Part shown: positions 16,554 through 25,742 of the stretch, in pieces
Numbering within the stretch: the first letter of the stretch is position 1
How the letters are laid out: every line of letters starts with the position of its first letter
Origin: Tritrichomonas musculus
Lineage: Eukaryota > Parabasalia > Tritrichomonadida > Tritrichomonadidae
Assembly: GCA_039105265.1 (NCBI GenBank)
Contig: JAPFFF010000019.1
Coordinates: 962,501 to 1,026,500, forward strand
DNA length: 64,000 bases
Direction: 5' to 3'
Position numbers and translations under genes: made by a program
The notes under the pieces: generated by a model
Database searches by the model: none
What the model was told of the DNA's origin: nothing
Seen by the model: the letters and a program-made list of their open reading frames with translations, nothing else

Positions 16554-17216
16554 ATGACTTTGAGGCAAGCACGTATATTGTCCAGTGAGACAGATAATAC
16601 GATAAAACAAAATCAAGAAACTAATGTAAACATTAATATCAAACCAGGTCAGTCAAGAGCAAATTCCATTCCCCTTTATCCAAATGTTCAACCACTGAAT
16701 CCCAACATAAATTTTACAACACCACCGGAAGTTACTCAACAGGTTGGTCCAATTACAAATACTCAGATGACGAATCCGGAATATCAATCAGTATCTCCAC
16801 AACCAACAAACAGTCCTTTCCAATTAGCACAAGACAGAGGTATCGCAGATTTGGGAAATGAATTAGATGAGCTTGACAAGAAAAACAGATTTCTTGAAAT
16901 GCTAGTTGAAATGTATGAGAACAATCCATTAAAAGTAAATTCATATGTTGTCTGTGAAAGCAAATTGTTGATGGAAATGATCAAATTATTGACTGGATGT
17001 GAGAAAGTTGAATTAGTCTTGAATGAAGATATTGGTTGCAGCGGATGTTGCGGAGCAATTTCGACTAAGTCGAACGGTGGAAAATCAGATAAGATCATCT
17101 ATGTTTTAAAAATATTGGTAACCAAAGAAGGTAAAACCGAAGACCTAAAATATGCTTATAATAACATTTACAGTCAATTCATCAAGTATGGAATTAGTCT
17201 CAAAATGGTAGGCTAA
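16554..17216 (+). CDS. Conserved Polinton protein with Cys cluster (about 220 aa)
   Basis: Homologues lie at 62147-62800 (minus, very close) and 46816-47325 (minus, distant), so this is a conserved gene of C- and D-type Polintons. The start is taken at the MTLRQARILSSE methionine, the point all three share; an in-frame ATG lies six bases upstream (16548), while the frame extended further uses a non-ATG codon. The N-terminal half is low-complexity, rich in N, P, Q and T. The conserved C-terminal 120 residues start near NRFLEMLVEMYENNPLKVNS and carry a cysteine cluster (C-S-G-C-C-G) followed by a KYAYNxxYSQFIKYGISL tail. The cysteines could bind metal or form disulphides. Function is not recognised. 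Confidence 0.65.
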   Translation: MTLRQARILSSETDNTIKQNQETNVNINIKPGQSRANSIPLYPNVQPLNPNINFTTPPEVTQQVGPITNTQMTNPEYQSVSPQPTNSPFQLAQDRGIADLGNELDELDKKNRFLEMLVEMYENNPLKVNSYVVCESKLLMEMIKLLTGCEKVELVLNEDIGCSGCCGAISTKSNGGKSDKIIYVLKILVTKEGKTEDLKYAYNNIYSQFIKYGISLKMVG

Positions 17217-17239
17217 AAGCAAAAATAATGTTGATATTT

Positions 17240-18058
17240 TTAGAATTGGAATTCATCAAAGTATTTGGAGATCTCTTCATGGAGTTTGGATAGATGCTTC
17301 TCATTGATATTGATTATGCTTCCATTCATTTTATAATCAGATCCAGGAAATATCTTCTTAACTAATGCTTTGATATCTTCGTTTGGAGTCATTGCAATTG
17401 GAAGATTCTCTCTATAAAACCAGTTCTCATCTGTATTTTTGAAATGCTTATTTACTTGTCTGAAGTTTGATTTATTACGTCTCACAAGATGAAGAACAAC
17501 ATAATCTGGATTAATTGAGGGTTCTTTCCATATCAAATATTTATAACTATTTTCTTTGGTTGATGGCACCATTCGAGGTCTTTGAGATTAAATATTTTGA
17601 GCTTGTTCAGCAATTACTTCATCTTTCTCTGCAATAGTTTTAGTTAATTCTTCACGTTCTCTTGAAGCAATATCATCAAGAAGTTTGCATATTTTTAGAT
17701 GATAGCTTGGTGAAGCCCAAATAGCAACATCATTAACCAAATATCGATGAACATAATAGCCACGTAATCCATTGGGTAAATTCTTGCGTTTTTCATATGG
17801 TTTTGCTTCCCTTGGAATTTCAAGGAATGATTTTTGAGCATCAAATTCATTAATAACATCTTTAGACATTTGAGTCTCAAACCAATGCTTAGCTAATTTG
17901 TTTGAACCAAGTGCATTAATGATTGATTGCGTCTGATACATATCATCTTTAATGGAATGAATGACTCTCAATTCTTTATTGTATTGGATCCATTCATAAT
18001 CATCATTAAATGGTTCATAGATGAGTTTGTTGTTGGTGTTTGCGTTAATGGCTGACAT
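17240..18058 (-). pseudogene. KilA-N domain protein, damaged copy
   Basis: The N-terminal part, beginning MSAINANTNNKLIYEPFNDD, carries a KilA-N type DNA-binding domain. Visible hallmarks are the W-x-x-x-x-x-K/E-L start, a GYYVHRYLVNDVAIWASP block and the following LKICKLLDDI helix, then a short coiled coil. The downstream part (YKYLIWKEPSINPDYVVLH and NEDIKALVKKIFPG) looks like the C-terminal domain that often follows KilA-N in large DNA viruses (DUF3627/MSV199-like). KilA-N genes are numerous in trichomonads and common in large DNA viruses and phages. The copy looks broken, about once. It may be a host-domesticated family member or virus-derived; it lies convergent to the D-type fragment, 23 bp away. 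Confidence 0.65.
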
Positions 18059-18691
18059 GTTATTCTTTACGGTTCGGTTAAAAAATTAAATCAATAATAA
18101 TTTGAGTTTGTTTTAGAAAAATGTTTCTGATTGCTTGAAATATATGAAATTATATATGTTTTCATCAACAAAAGGCGAAGGTCGGGATTCCGCCAAGTAG
18201 TATAGGTCTGGCGGGTTGGCGGGTAAGATAAGAATCCTTGAGAAACCATACCAAATTCCAAGGACTCCTACACCCTTTATAGTGCAGGGTCTCACTCGTC
18301 TCAAACCCCCTAAAAACAGCTCTTTTTCAGGGTTTTACGTCGATTTTCGGAAATTGCACACACGTGATCTGGAGGTCAAATTCGGATGTGACTCATGACG
18401 TTCCGGTATCGATTTCACACCCATGACATGACGTACGCGAGTGCTCTGGAACGATGTGATGTGTGTTTTCATGGTGAGGATGACGTGAGTGATAATTAAT
18501 ACACGATAAATCAGTTATGGAGATTTGATGGTGTTTTAATAGGTATCGAGAGGACGGTAAGATATTGAGAGGTGTTATACAGTATAAGATTCGTGAGTGA
18601 ATGACGTTGACGAGCATGGTGAAACGAGGGGCCAGTGGGATAATCGTTAGTGAATGTGATTATGAGATATCGTTTTTTTATTCAGACTCAA
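18059..18691. other. GC-richer spacer between KilA-N and E-type fragment
   Basis: No supported gene is seen. From about 18160 the DNA is clearly richer in G and C than its surroundings, with repeated TGACG/CATGACG words (around 18396, 18430, 18480 and 18601) and two GGCGG-type words near 18211-18222. It could be terminal DNA of the E-type Polinton that follows, or the promoter side of the KilA-N gene. I see no clear inverted repeat and do not assign it. Confidence 0.35.
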
Positions 18692-19428
18692 ATGACAGAA
18701 CAAAATTACCCTCAATTGCGATATACTCCTAAGCAAGTAACTGCTGAGAAGAAACCTGGTATGGATTCATTGATGAATATAGTTCTCGATTTAAAACGTG
18801 ATGTTAAACGTGTTAAGAGTGCTATCGCTCCACAAAACGCTGAAGCTATGATACAGAAACACAATCAATCATCACCTAACTCACCATGGTACTTGAATAA
18901 GCGTCATCCCAACGGTCCCGCAGTATTAGCGAATCTCACTGATGTTAATGGTGATGATATCCCTGATGTTATCGTTTATGATAAACATGGTAATCCATTA
19001 ATCGTTAACGGATGGACTACAAAGAAGAGTGAATGGGCTGACGATTTAGTATATAACACAGCACTTCCAACAAGGGCTGCACGTGCACAAGTAAGAAATC
19101 AGCGAGGTAAATCACATGTTGATACTCACGGAAATGAAGTTAAAGTATATAGTAAGAGAGATTTCCTTCGCGATCAATTCAATCCTCAATACTTCAGTTA
19201 CGATGATGCTACATCACAAGACTTAGTTGAGAATGTCGGTAGAGTTCGCCTCGATACTAGTTACTACGATCAGAACTTCCCATTCTATAAAGATGCAGTT
19301 AATAGTAAGCGATACACATCGACAGCACCTAAGAATTTATCGGCATACGCAATCTTCAAGAAATACCTCTTCCAACCCGCTTTTGATGATGCTGCTGCAA
19401 TCGTTGAAACCAGTATCGGACGTGAGAG
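18692..19428 (+). pseudogene. E-type Polinton D-x-N-G-D protein, fragment
   Basis: This piece matches the middle of the D-x-N-G-D family also found at 25743-28032, 36168-38669, 39885-41837 and 53599-54810. It contains GMDSLMNIVLDLKRDVKR, then the hallmark DVNGDDIPDVIVYD with GNPLIVNGW after it. ATG at 18692 in the context ACTCAAATG is the most natural start. Codon choice (CTC, AAC, CGT, GCT) is GC-richer than in the B and C elements and matches the fragment at 31306-31710, so both are assigned to one lineage, E. The reading frame runs into the left end of element B1. Treated as a broken fossil. Confidence 0.65.
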
Positions 19429-19671
19429 AGTAAGGGTGTGTATTTGGGCAGGTGATAAAAAATGACCCCCTTGTCATAGGGTTTACAGACCCCAAACCTC
19501 AGCCTTATGACTCAAAAAATCGCCACTTTTTCAAAATTAGACCTCGAAACTTTCACAAAATGGCATAGACAAATTTTGAATAAATTGACAAACTCCCAAA
19601 AATAACAACAACGAAAAATAACGAAAAATAGAACTTTCAAAAATTTTTTATTTTTTTATCAGCAATTTATA
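19429..19671. other. B1 terminal noncoding region
   Basis: About 240 bp precede the first gene. The segment from 19453 onward is almost identical to 31738-31949 in B2, including the words ATGACCCCCTTGTCATAGG and TCACAAAATGGCATAGAC. This is probably the inner part of the element's terminal repeat and the promoter of the first gene. A short ACAACAACGAAAAATA run is duplicated locally in B1 only. Confidence 0.55.
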
Positions 19672-19878
19672 ATGTCAAACCAAGCCGAACAATTAAGCAT
19701 CCTCATTAATAGAATCAACAAAAAGCTAAAAGGTTGGAGACCTGCATTAAAATACCTCTACGATAATGATGATGTTGTTGACGGAGTACAAAAAGAGATA
19801 AATCACTTTATTGAACAACTAAAGAAATTCAACGGTCCTATTGAATTAATTGCTGAACTTGAAGAACTCATTTATTAG
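19672..19878 (+). CDS. Small B-type Polinton protein (68 aa)
   Basis: The protein starts MSNQAEQLSILINRINKK and is predicted helical and charged (GVQKEINHFIEQLKKFNGP). Its twin in B2 (31950-32192) is the same apart from one substitution and a 12-residue insert near the N terminus. It is the first gene of the B element. Its stop overlaps the end of the oppositely oriented next gene by 11 bases. No family is recognised. Confidence 0.6.
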   Translation: MSNQAEQLSILINRINKKLKGWRPALKYLYDNDDVVDGVQKEINHFIEQLKKFNGPIELIAELEELIY

Positions 19879-20095
19879 ACAATTCATTTAATTCATTCTC
19901 AAGTTGATTAACTTTATTTTTGAGGCTGTTGATGTCTTCAATAAGAGACTCACGAACGGCAAGACCGTCAGAGCCTAACATTCCTGATTTGATATTGTTG
20001 AGACATTGTTTGTAATCATAACACTTTTCTTTCAATCCTCGTTTGATTCGTTTTAGTTCTGGTATTTCTTTCTTGTATTCTGTTAGTTCACTCAT
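19868..20095 (-). CDS. Small coiled-coil B-type Polinton protein (75 aa)
   Basis: The protein starts MSELTEYKKEIPELKRIKR and ends in a heptad-like stretch (SLKNKVNQLENELNELSNK), so it probably forms a coiled coil. It is identical in B2 (32182-32409). Its 3' end overlaps the preceding convergent gene, and its start lies only 14 bp from the start of the next gene on the other strand, so the two must share one tiny bidirectional control region. Function unknown. Confidence 0.6.
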   Translation of the reverse strand: MSELTEYKKEIPELKRIKRGLKEKCYDYKQCLNNIKSGMLGSDGLAVRESLIEDINSLKNKVNQLENELNELSNK

Positions 20096-20109
20096 TTAAT
20101 AACAAATAA
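20096..20109. promoter_or_regulatory. 14-bp divergent start region
   Basis: Only 14 bp (TTAATAACAAATAA) separate two divergent ATG codons. The adjoining TCATT on the plus strand matches the trichomonad initiator consensus TCA-pyrimidine-(T/A), but that motif lies inside the first codons of the opposite gene. The same arrangement is kept in B2 (32410-32423). This is inferred from spacing, not shown experimentally. Confidence 0.35.
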
Positions 20110-20343
20110 ATGTCTGTTATTAATCAAATGAGAACCGTTCATGATGATAAACACAAAAACTATTTTGATAGATTACAATTAACGATGCAAAAGAAGAGAA
20201 CAAAAATAAACTCAGCTCCGACAGTGAAATGTTATAATGAAAAAGGAAATGTATTTCATGAACCACCTCCAAAAACGACTAAATCATTAAATCATCATGA
20301 TTCACTTAATCATTCGGTGGTTGTCAGGAGCAACAACATTTAA
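20110..20343 (+). CDS. Small basic B-type Polinton protein (77 aa)
   Basis: The protein starts MSVINQMRTVHDDKHKNYFD and has a basic middle (QKKRTKINS) and a His-rich end (SLNHHDSLNH). It is identical in B2 (32424-32657). ATG lies in the TAAATG context. The last 42 bases overlap the end of the convergent coiled-coil gene. No known family was recognised; the basic charge would fit nucleic-acid binding, which is inference only. Confidence 0.55.
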   Translation: MSVINQMRTVHDDKHKNYFDRLQLTMQKKRTKINSAPTVKCYNEKGNVFHEPPPKTTKSLNHHDSLNHSVVVRSNNI

Positions 20344-20778
20344 TACATATTCATTGATGACTTTTGATTGTTGGTCAACAACATTTGAAAGCTTATTGAT
20401 ATGTTCTTCAAGTATTTTATTTTTGTTGCTCAATTGATTGATTTGTTCAGTGAATTCATTTAATGATTCCTTTATCAATGATATATGAGCTTTGATGTTG
20501 TCGTTTTCAAGTGTTTTAGTGATTGTGTTCCCGACTTTCTTCAAATAAATGTCGCCGTTAAGTCTTTTACAGTCTGTACAATTACGTTTAGTGATTTTGT
20601 ATTCATTGCCGTCATTAGTGATGATTTTATAAATCTTGTTCAAATAGTTAGTCGTTTGTGTTTTCATTTGCTCGATATTCTTTTGATAGAACAAATTGAA
20701 CTCTTCAATTGATTTAAACACTTTTGGTTCATCAATGTTTGCGTTTATTACTTTAAGTTCATTAATGTTATCATTCAT
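20302..20778 (-). CDS. Coiled-coil Polinton protein, B type (158 aa)
   Basis: Homologues sit beside the amphipathic protein in every lineage: 32616-33092 (identical), 42697-43080 (C) and 52246-52599 (D). The shared N-terminal pattern is a short leader, then F-x-x-x-x-E-F-N-L-x-Y-x-K-N, then T-x-x-L-N-K-x-Y-x-I with K-I-T-K soon after. The C-terminal half is a coiled coil (FTEQINQLSNKNKILEEHIN). The B form has an added segment with two cysteines (NCTDCKRLNGDIYLKK). The fixed position next to capsid genes suggests a virion or assembly role. No named family is recognised. Confidence 0.65.
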   Translation of the reverse strand: MNDNINELKVINANIDEPKVFKSIEEFNLFYQKNIEQMKTQTTNYLNKIYKIITNDGNEYKITKRNCTDCKRLNGDIYLKKVGNTITKTLENDNIKAHISLIKESLNEFTEQINQLSNKNKILEEHINKLSNVVDQQSKVINEYVLNVVAPDNHRMIK

Positions 20779-20814
20779 TTATATTCATATTAAATCATTA
20801 TTTTTCATTGTTTT

Positions 20815-21069
20815 TCATTTAACTTCATTCAATATTGATTTACCAAATCGTCCGACTCCTTCAGCGACACGTAAGCCTGTATCAGCTGCATTTACGACAT
20901 CACCAATGATTGGTAATCCTCCTAGAATCGGACGTATTGCATTAATGACTTGTTTTCCAATATCAACAACTTTTGGAATTGCTTTAACTGCTTTCTGAGC
21001 TAATGATTTAACTTTACCGCCAATTGATTTAAATGCGTTCTTGATTTTGTTGAATATACCGACACCCAT
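20815..21069 (-). CDS. Glycine-rich amphipathic protein, B type (84 aa)
   Basis: The protein starts MGVGIFNKIKNAFKSIGGKV, with alternating lysine and hydrophobic residues, glycines, and a PIIGDVVNAADTGLR-type centre. It is divergent from the capsid gene with 49 bp between starts. Equivalents lie at 33129-33383, 43103-43429 and 51843-52190. Size, charge and placement recall the membrane-active capsid-interior proteins of adenovirus-like viruses (pVI/pX type), but that is inference from character and context. The centre of the gene differs sharply from its B2 twin although the ends are identical. Confidence 0.6.
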   Translation of the reverse strand: MGVGIFNKIKNAFKSIGGKVKSLAQKAVKAIPKVVDIGKQVINAIRPILGGLPIIGDVVNAADTGLRVAEGVGRFGKSILNEVK

Positions 21070-21118
21070 AATTTAATTGATGATAAAAGTGATTTATTTC
21101 CTTTTTATTCAATCATAA

Positions 21119-23071
21119 ATGTTATATCGAAACGAGAGAGCCCATAATCTTCGCACTGAAACAGGAAACGTTCTTCATGCATTTGAAGAGATGAGAAACA
21201 TGATTAATGTCAATGACGGTACGCGTTCATTTTCATTTAGAACTGTTGACTGTCATGACCAACCTGCTCCATTTCATCAAGGACAATATTCGCAAATAAG
21301 TTTAACACATCCTGACCACTTCATCAGTGATATTGATAAAGGTTTCTTAACATTTCACGTTAAATTAGATTTATTATTGAATACAGATATGAGTAAATTA
21401 AATGAAATCAATGACCCCAACAACTTGTACAAGCTGTTTGTCGGTTTCAAATCATCAAACCAGTTGTTTGACAGGTTAGAGATTCTTCATAATAATGTCA
21501 ATGTCGGATACCAACAGAATGAATGCATTCGTGAAGGCTTCTTATATTCTTCAGTCAAACCAGAAGCCGAGAAGAAACGTCGTAGATTCGTTCATTCATT
21601 GTGGGAAAACATTAGCAACTATTCACAGACACATGCAGGAGTTTATGTTAACTTGAATTCATTTAAGAACACTGGAAGAAGTGAAGTCGAATTTGATTTG
21701 AATGTTCCTTTTGATGATTTGCTCGCATTACAAGCATTTGATTTATTCCCTAACGGAATCATTGGTCATTTATCAATTCGTTTTCAAGTTAGTCCCGCTG
21801 GTCTTGTTTGGGCAGTATTAGACCCTTACACAGTTGCTGAAGCAAAAGTATTTCTTGAAGACAATGATTCAATATCGATGGAAGAATTAAACAGACTAAA
21901 GGAAATCAAAGCCCGTGGACACCTCAAACATCAATTCACACAAATTGGTAATCAAGCTGTGATTCCAGGACCTGGAGACAATCCAGACCCACCATCACCT
22001 GAACCAACACCAACAAAATATCAATTGAAGTATGAATTGAGAGACCATTACATACCCGCTTCAACAAATATTCCTGTTAATGAATTACTTGAATCATTCA
22101 CATTTATGTTCAGTTATACTGATGAAGAGTTTGCAGAGCTCGGAATTGAAAAGACTGATGATAATAAAGCAATTTGCAATAAACATTATCTTAAAGAACA
22201 TCCGAGCGGAATACCTTCATCAAAGCATCCAGCAGGCAATGTTTATATTAGCTTTGTTTCTAAATCTGAAGCCAACAAGTTGATGAGCGCTCATTATTCA
22301 AAACAAACTGCAACACTTACTGTTAATCGAATGACAATCATGGCTTGTAAATCTTATATGCAAGGCTTTGGTGTTTGTGAAGCTACAAGACAAGGAATTG
22401 AAGACATTTTAAGACAAGGTTTAATCATTCCTTCACAAAAAGTTGATTATCATGCTTTCCCAATCGCTCCAGCAGCAAACGGAATCAAGTCAACATTGAA
22501 TATCCCATTAATCAATGCAACTAATTTATCAATCATGTTTCCAAAGCATCATAATGATTTAACTGCCTTTGAAAATCCAGTTTATCAAAACTGTTTCTTG
22601 AATATTGGTGGAAAGAACTTCCCAGACGAAAATGTTTCAACTATTGGTGCACGATTCTTTGAAAATCAATTAACGGCTGGTGATTTAGATGCAATCACTC
22701 TTTCATGCACAAAGGAATTTGAAGACTCAATGACAATGCCAAAGAATGACGCGAACGGTAAGAGATACAACAACACAATCAGTGATACAACATCATTTGT
22801 TTTCAACATTCAAACTGAACGAGCAAGTGCAGGAAATTGTTATGACGGACTTGATGGAGGTTTTGGAAACGTTCAGATACAAGTCAATGGAATGCCTATC
22901 TATACAGGAGATGATGACACATATTTCAATGTTGTTGAACCAGATGGAACAATTCATCATCCGCGCCCGACCCAGTTGTTCATCACTAGGGATACTTATT
23001 TCAAACTATCACTTGACGGATTGGAATATCATGACGATTCAACGCCAGAAGGTTCACAAGCAAATGAATAA
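21119..23071 (+). CDS. Polinton major capsid protein, B type (650 aa)
   Basis: I assign this as the double jelly-roll major capsid protein because of its length (about 650 aa, usual for Polinton MCPs), its conservation in all four lineages here, and its position next to the amphipathic protein. Conserved blocks are DGTRSFSFRTVDCHDQPAP near residue 35, FDDLLALQAFDLFPNGIIGH near 200, and NATNLSIMFPKHHNDLT with YQNCFLNIGGKNFPDEN around 470-505. The C terminus reads LDGGFGNVQIQVNGMPIYTG and then varies. ATG stands in CATAAATG, with TCATA (initiator-like) just upstream. The reading frame is uninterrupted. Assignment to the MCP family is by knowledge of Polintons, not by a search. Confidence 0.65.
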   Translation: MLYRNERAHNLRTETGNVLHAFEEMRNMINVNDGTRSFSFRTVDCHDQPAPFHQGQYSQISLTHPDHFISDIDKGFLTFHVKLDLLLNTDMSKLNEINDPNNLYKLFVGFKSSNQLFDRLEILHNNVNVGYQQNECIREGFLYSSVKPEAEKKRRRFVHSLWENISNYSQTHAGVYVNLNSFKNTGRSEVEFDLNVPFDDLLALQAFDLFPNGIIGHLSIRFQVSPAGLVWAVLDPYTVAEAKVFLEDNDSISMEELNRLKEIKARGHLKHQFTQIGNQAVIPGPGDNPDPPSPEPTPTKYQLKYELRDHYIPASTNIPVNELLESFTFMFSYTDEEFAELGIEKTDDNKAICNKHYLKEHPSGIPSSKHPAGNVYISFVSKSEANKLMSAHYSKQTATLTVNRMTIMACKSYMQGFGVCEATRQGIEDILRQGLIIPSQKVDYHAFPIAPAANGIKSTLNIPLINATNLSIMFPKHHNDLTAFENPVYQNCFLNIGGKNFPDENVSTIGARFFENQLTAGDLDAITLSCTKEFEDSMTMPKNDANGKRYNNTISDTTSFVFNIQTERASAGNCYDGLDGGFGNVQIQVNGMPIYTGDDDTYFNVVEPDGTIHHPRPTQLFITRDTYFKLSLDGLEYHDDSTPEGSQANE

Positions 23072-23129
23072 ATGAATTGATTTCATTAAATAATCGTCAA
23101 TAAATAATATCTTTATTTTTGCGATTCAA

Positions 23130-24050
23130 ATGAATGAATCAATCAACTATCCTTTTAAATCTAAAAACAAATACATCAAAGACACAAACATTAAAACTGA
23201 GCCATACATACCAGATTACCAATTGAAAACAGTAAAGAAACTATCAAAACCTGACTTTTCATTTGAGCCTCACTGTTGGGAGATGGATATAATGTTTGCA
23301 TTAAACAAAGCTTATTTAGTAATAATCAATGTAAACACCAAATACTTAATTGTTGAACCAATTGATTACAAGTCTGAGTTAAATGTAATCAAAGTAATTG
23401 ATAAACTAGTCAATAAAAGGAATATCAGAATTGAAACAATTAAATGTGATGGTGAAAAGGCTTTTATATCAAATGCATTCAAAAGTTATTGCAACGGAGA
23501 CGAACGATATCAATCAGACAATTCATCAATTAAATTCAAAGCTCCTAACAAAATAAAGTTAATCATTGATGATTCACCTTTCACGAATGCACATAAATGT
23601 GTTGATGCAGTAATCAGAACATTACGAAATGCTTTCGGTCAATCACAACAACGAATGACAAACAATGTATTGATGCAACAAACGGTTGCATGGTACAATA
23701 ACACTCCTCACTCATCTCTTCGTTTATTGAATCCTTTATACACATCATTTGATGAAGATGTTGATGAATACCTTGACAAACGACAATCAAAATACATTTA
23801 TCTAACACCTCAACAGATGCAAGACGACCGCGAACTTGAATGGCAATACATAAGAGCGAAATCAATGCAATTGAAAGAGATTCAACAAAAACAACGATTT
23901 AAAGGTCTTCTGTCATACAAACCCAAAAATATAATACTCACACCGATTACGGAAAAACAGAAAAGAAACATGAAAAGCGAAGAAGAGTATTCAATGAACT
24001 CGCTGAATTCATTTGTTATGAATCTGGAAACGTTAAATGTAAACTATTAA
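23130..24050 (+). pseudogene. rve integrase part, B1
   Basis: This is the catalytic part of a Polinton integrase of the retroviral (rve) fold. Visible are the first acidic motif in CWEMDIMFALNKAYLVIINV, the second in IETIKCDGEKAF, and the third region DAVIRTLRNAFGQ, followed by WYNNTPHSSL, the usual YN-x-x-PH-x-x-L block. The protein is much shorter at its N terminus than the 577-aa C-type integrase, and the gene looks incomplete or broken. It follows the capsid gene by 58 bp on the same strand. The first 55 residues are shared with the remnant at 35676 in B2. Confidence 0.75.
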
Positions 24051-24191
24051 ATCCTTTACGTCAAACTAACAAAACACTGAAGAATAAAACAATAATAACT
24101 GTCCCAATCATGTACACAAAATATGTTTGTTCATCAATAGATGCTTTGAATGATGATTATAAAGTATTCTTTTTGACTTATAAAACGCAAA

Positions 24192-24542
24192 ATGAAAGCT
24201 AAACAAAACACAACAAAACGATACTATCACACACAATCAAAAGATTTTAATCTTCCTGATGATTTCGTTTATAGTCGCAACAAGAAGTATATTGTTGTTC
24301 AGTATTGTGGGGCTGTTGTCAATCAACATATTGTCGGTGATTTGATGGTTCATTCAGATATTGTTGAATTCATGCCTTTCTGCGACCATTTCATTATGCT
24401 AGCTAACAGACGACAAACGAAATATCGAAAATATGAGTGTCTGAACAACACAAAAAAAGAATACAGGTTATGGTTTACAGATATGAAAGGAAACGTTATT
24501 GAACCTGAATCATTTATATTCTGTTGTCTTTTGATTTATTAA
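24192..24542 (+). CDS. Unknown B1 protein (116 aa)
   Basis: The protein begins MKAKQNTTKRYYHTQSKDF and has alternating basic and aromatic segments, including KYIVVQYCGAVVNQHIVGDL and a KYECLNNTKKEYRLWFTD stretch. No transmembrane segment or known motif is recognised, and there is no counterpart in the other elements of this window. It lies between the integrase part and the next gene on the same strand (12 bp to the next start). Confidence 0.45.
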   Translation: MKAKQNTTKRYYHTQSKDFNLPDDFVYSRNKKYIVVQYCGAVVNQHIVGDLMVHSDIVEFMPFCDHFIMLANRRQTKYRKYECLNNTKKEYRLWFTDMKGNVIEPESFIFCCLLIY

Positions 24543-24554
24543 TGACTATTCAAA

Positions 24555-25742
24555 ATGGATTCTAAGGTAATTTATTTAAATCCGAATCAATTGGCTGATA
24601 TGAGCCGTTATAAAATTGATGATGTTGCACCGATTACATTTGCATTGATTACAGTAGAAAAAAATAGATATTTTTTCCCTTCAATTTTCATATTTCCAAA
24701 GCAAGCTAAAAGTACAACTAAAGGTGATATGTTAACAAGTAGACCTACATGGATAATATATCTTGATGGTGATACACCTGAAAAACCTTCATACGTGTTT
24801 ACAAAAAAGATTCTTACAGGATATCAGGAACCTATATTTATATTAATAGTTGATAATACACCAAAAGCATTAACAAAATATTATAAAAATTATAACGGTG
24901 AATCTTATTTTCATAAAACTTACTTTGCTTTCACTTCGGAATCATTCATAAAGGCATTTGATAATATTATAACTGCAGCTGATATAAACTATGACCCTAA
25001 TGCAGCACAAACATATTTATCTTTTTATATTTACGATAACCCTGAAAAAATTCGGATAATTGATTGTTATGGAAATACAACTCCTGAATCTGACAACGAG
25101 GAGATTGCAAAATCGATAACAGCAGATTTAAATCATAATACAGGTACAAAATCAATTGAAAAATCGGCTTTTAGTTTTCGAAATGATACAATAGCTGATG
25201 AATATCCTGTATTCAAACCGAGAAAAATAACATGGGATACAGGTTCTAATACAAAAGAATCATTATCGACTCCAAAGAGATTTGATGCAAAACTAATAAA
25301 AATGTTAGAAAAGATTTCCAAGCAGCTGCAAATGCAACAATCAGAACCAACATATAAGCAATTGCCAAAAGATAACAAAGTTCACTTTTCAGCATCAGCA
25401 AAACGAACTATTCCTAATAGCTCGGAAACATATCAAAAAATAGTTCAACAAAATAATTCTTTACCGAATTATGAACCTATGGAAATTAAAGACGATTGGC
25501 ACGAAGAAAATCAAAATCAATCACAAGGCTTTTATTTTGAGACACCAAATCCTAATAAGACAAACAATTATTATGAACGACAACAAAACATAATTAATAA
25601 TACTACTTTTGAAGACTTGTCAAGTGAAGAATATAATCAGCAACCACAATCAACAAAACGTTATAGTTTTAGAATCGTTTCAGACCCAAATGACAAAAAT
25701 AATAATAATAATAACAATAATGGATGTTTTGATTTAAATTAA
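24555..25742 (+). CDS. Unknown B1 protein with Asn/Gln-rich tail (395 aa)
   Basis: The N-terminal 190 residues look like a folded domain with many beta-type segments (ITFALITVEKNRYFF, EPIFILIVDNTPKAL, LSFYIYDNPEKIRIIDCYGN). The C-terminal half is low-complexity and hydrophilic, rich in N, Q and S, ending in a run of asparagines. It is convergent with the D-x-N-G-D gene: the two stop codons touch, with no base between them. Position suggests an equivalent of the Q-rich gene at 54828-56120 in D, but I see no clear sequence match. Function unknown. Confidence 0.5.
   Translation: MDSKVIYLNPNQLADMSRYKIDDVAPITFALITVEKNRYFFPSIFIFPKQAKSTTKGDMLTSRPTWIIYLDGDTPEKPSYVFTKKILTGYQEPIFILIVDNTPKALTKYYKNYNGESYFHKTYFAFTSESFIKAFDNIITAADINYDPNAAQTYLSFYIYDNPEKIRIIDCYGNTTPESDNEEIAKSITADLNHNTGTKSIEKSAFSFRNDTIADEYPVFKPRKITWDTGSNTKESLSTPKRFDAKLIKMLEKISKQLQMQQSEPTYKQLPKDNKVHFSASAKRTIPNSSETYQKIVQQNNSLPNYEPMEIKDDWHEENQNQSQGFYFETPNPNKTNNYYERQQNIINNTTFEDLSSEEYNQQPQSTKRYSFRIVSDPNDKNNNNNNNNGCFDLN

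Larger units (their letters stand above)
16283..17220 (+). mobile_element. D-type Polinton fragment (fossil)
   Basis: Two adjacent genes here match, in inverted orientation and at high identity, the D-type genes at 62147-63060. The match begins at the satellite edge (CTTATAACTTTTTAACGAAG on one side, CTAATAACTTTTTAACGAAG on the other) and ends just after the second gene. It is therefore a roughly 0.94 kb piece of a Polinton, cut off on the left by the satellite and on the right before a KilA-N gene. It is a fossil fragment, not a whole element. Confidence 0.75.

Noticed and set aside
16784-17098. Minus-strand frames over the D-type gene at 16554-17216, and their counterparts near 62265-62770
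   Set aside because: They lie opposite a gene conserved in three copies; only the gene's own frame is kept in all of them.
24555-25742. Adenain-type cysteine protease in the B1 unknown protein
   Set aside because: No ordered His, acidic, Gln and Cys motifs could be recognised.
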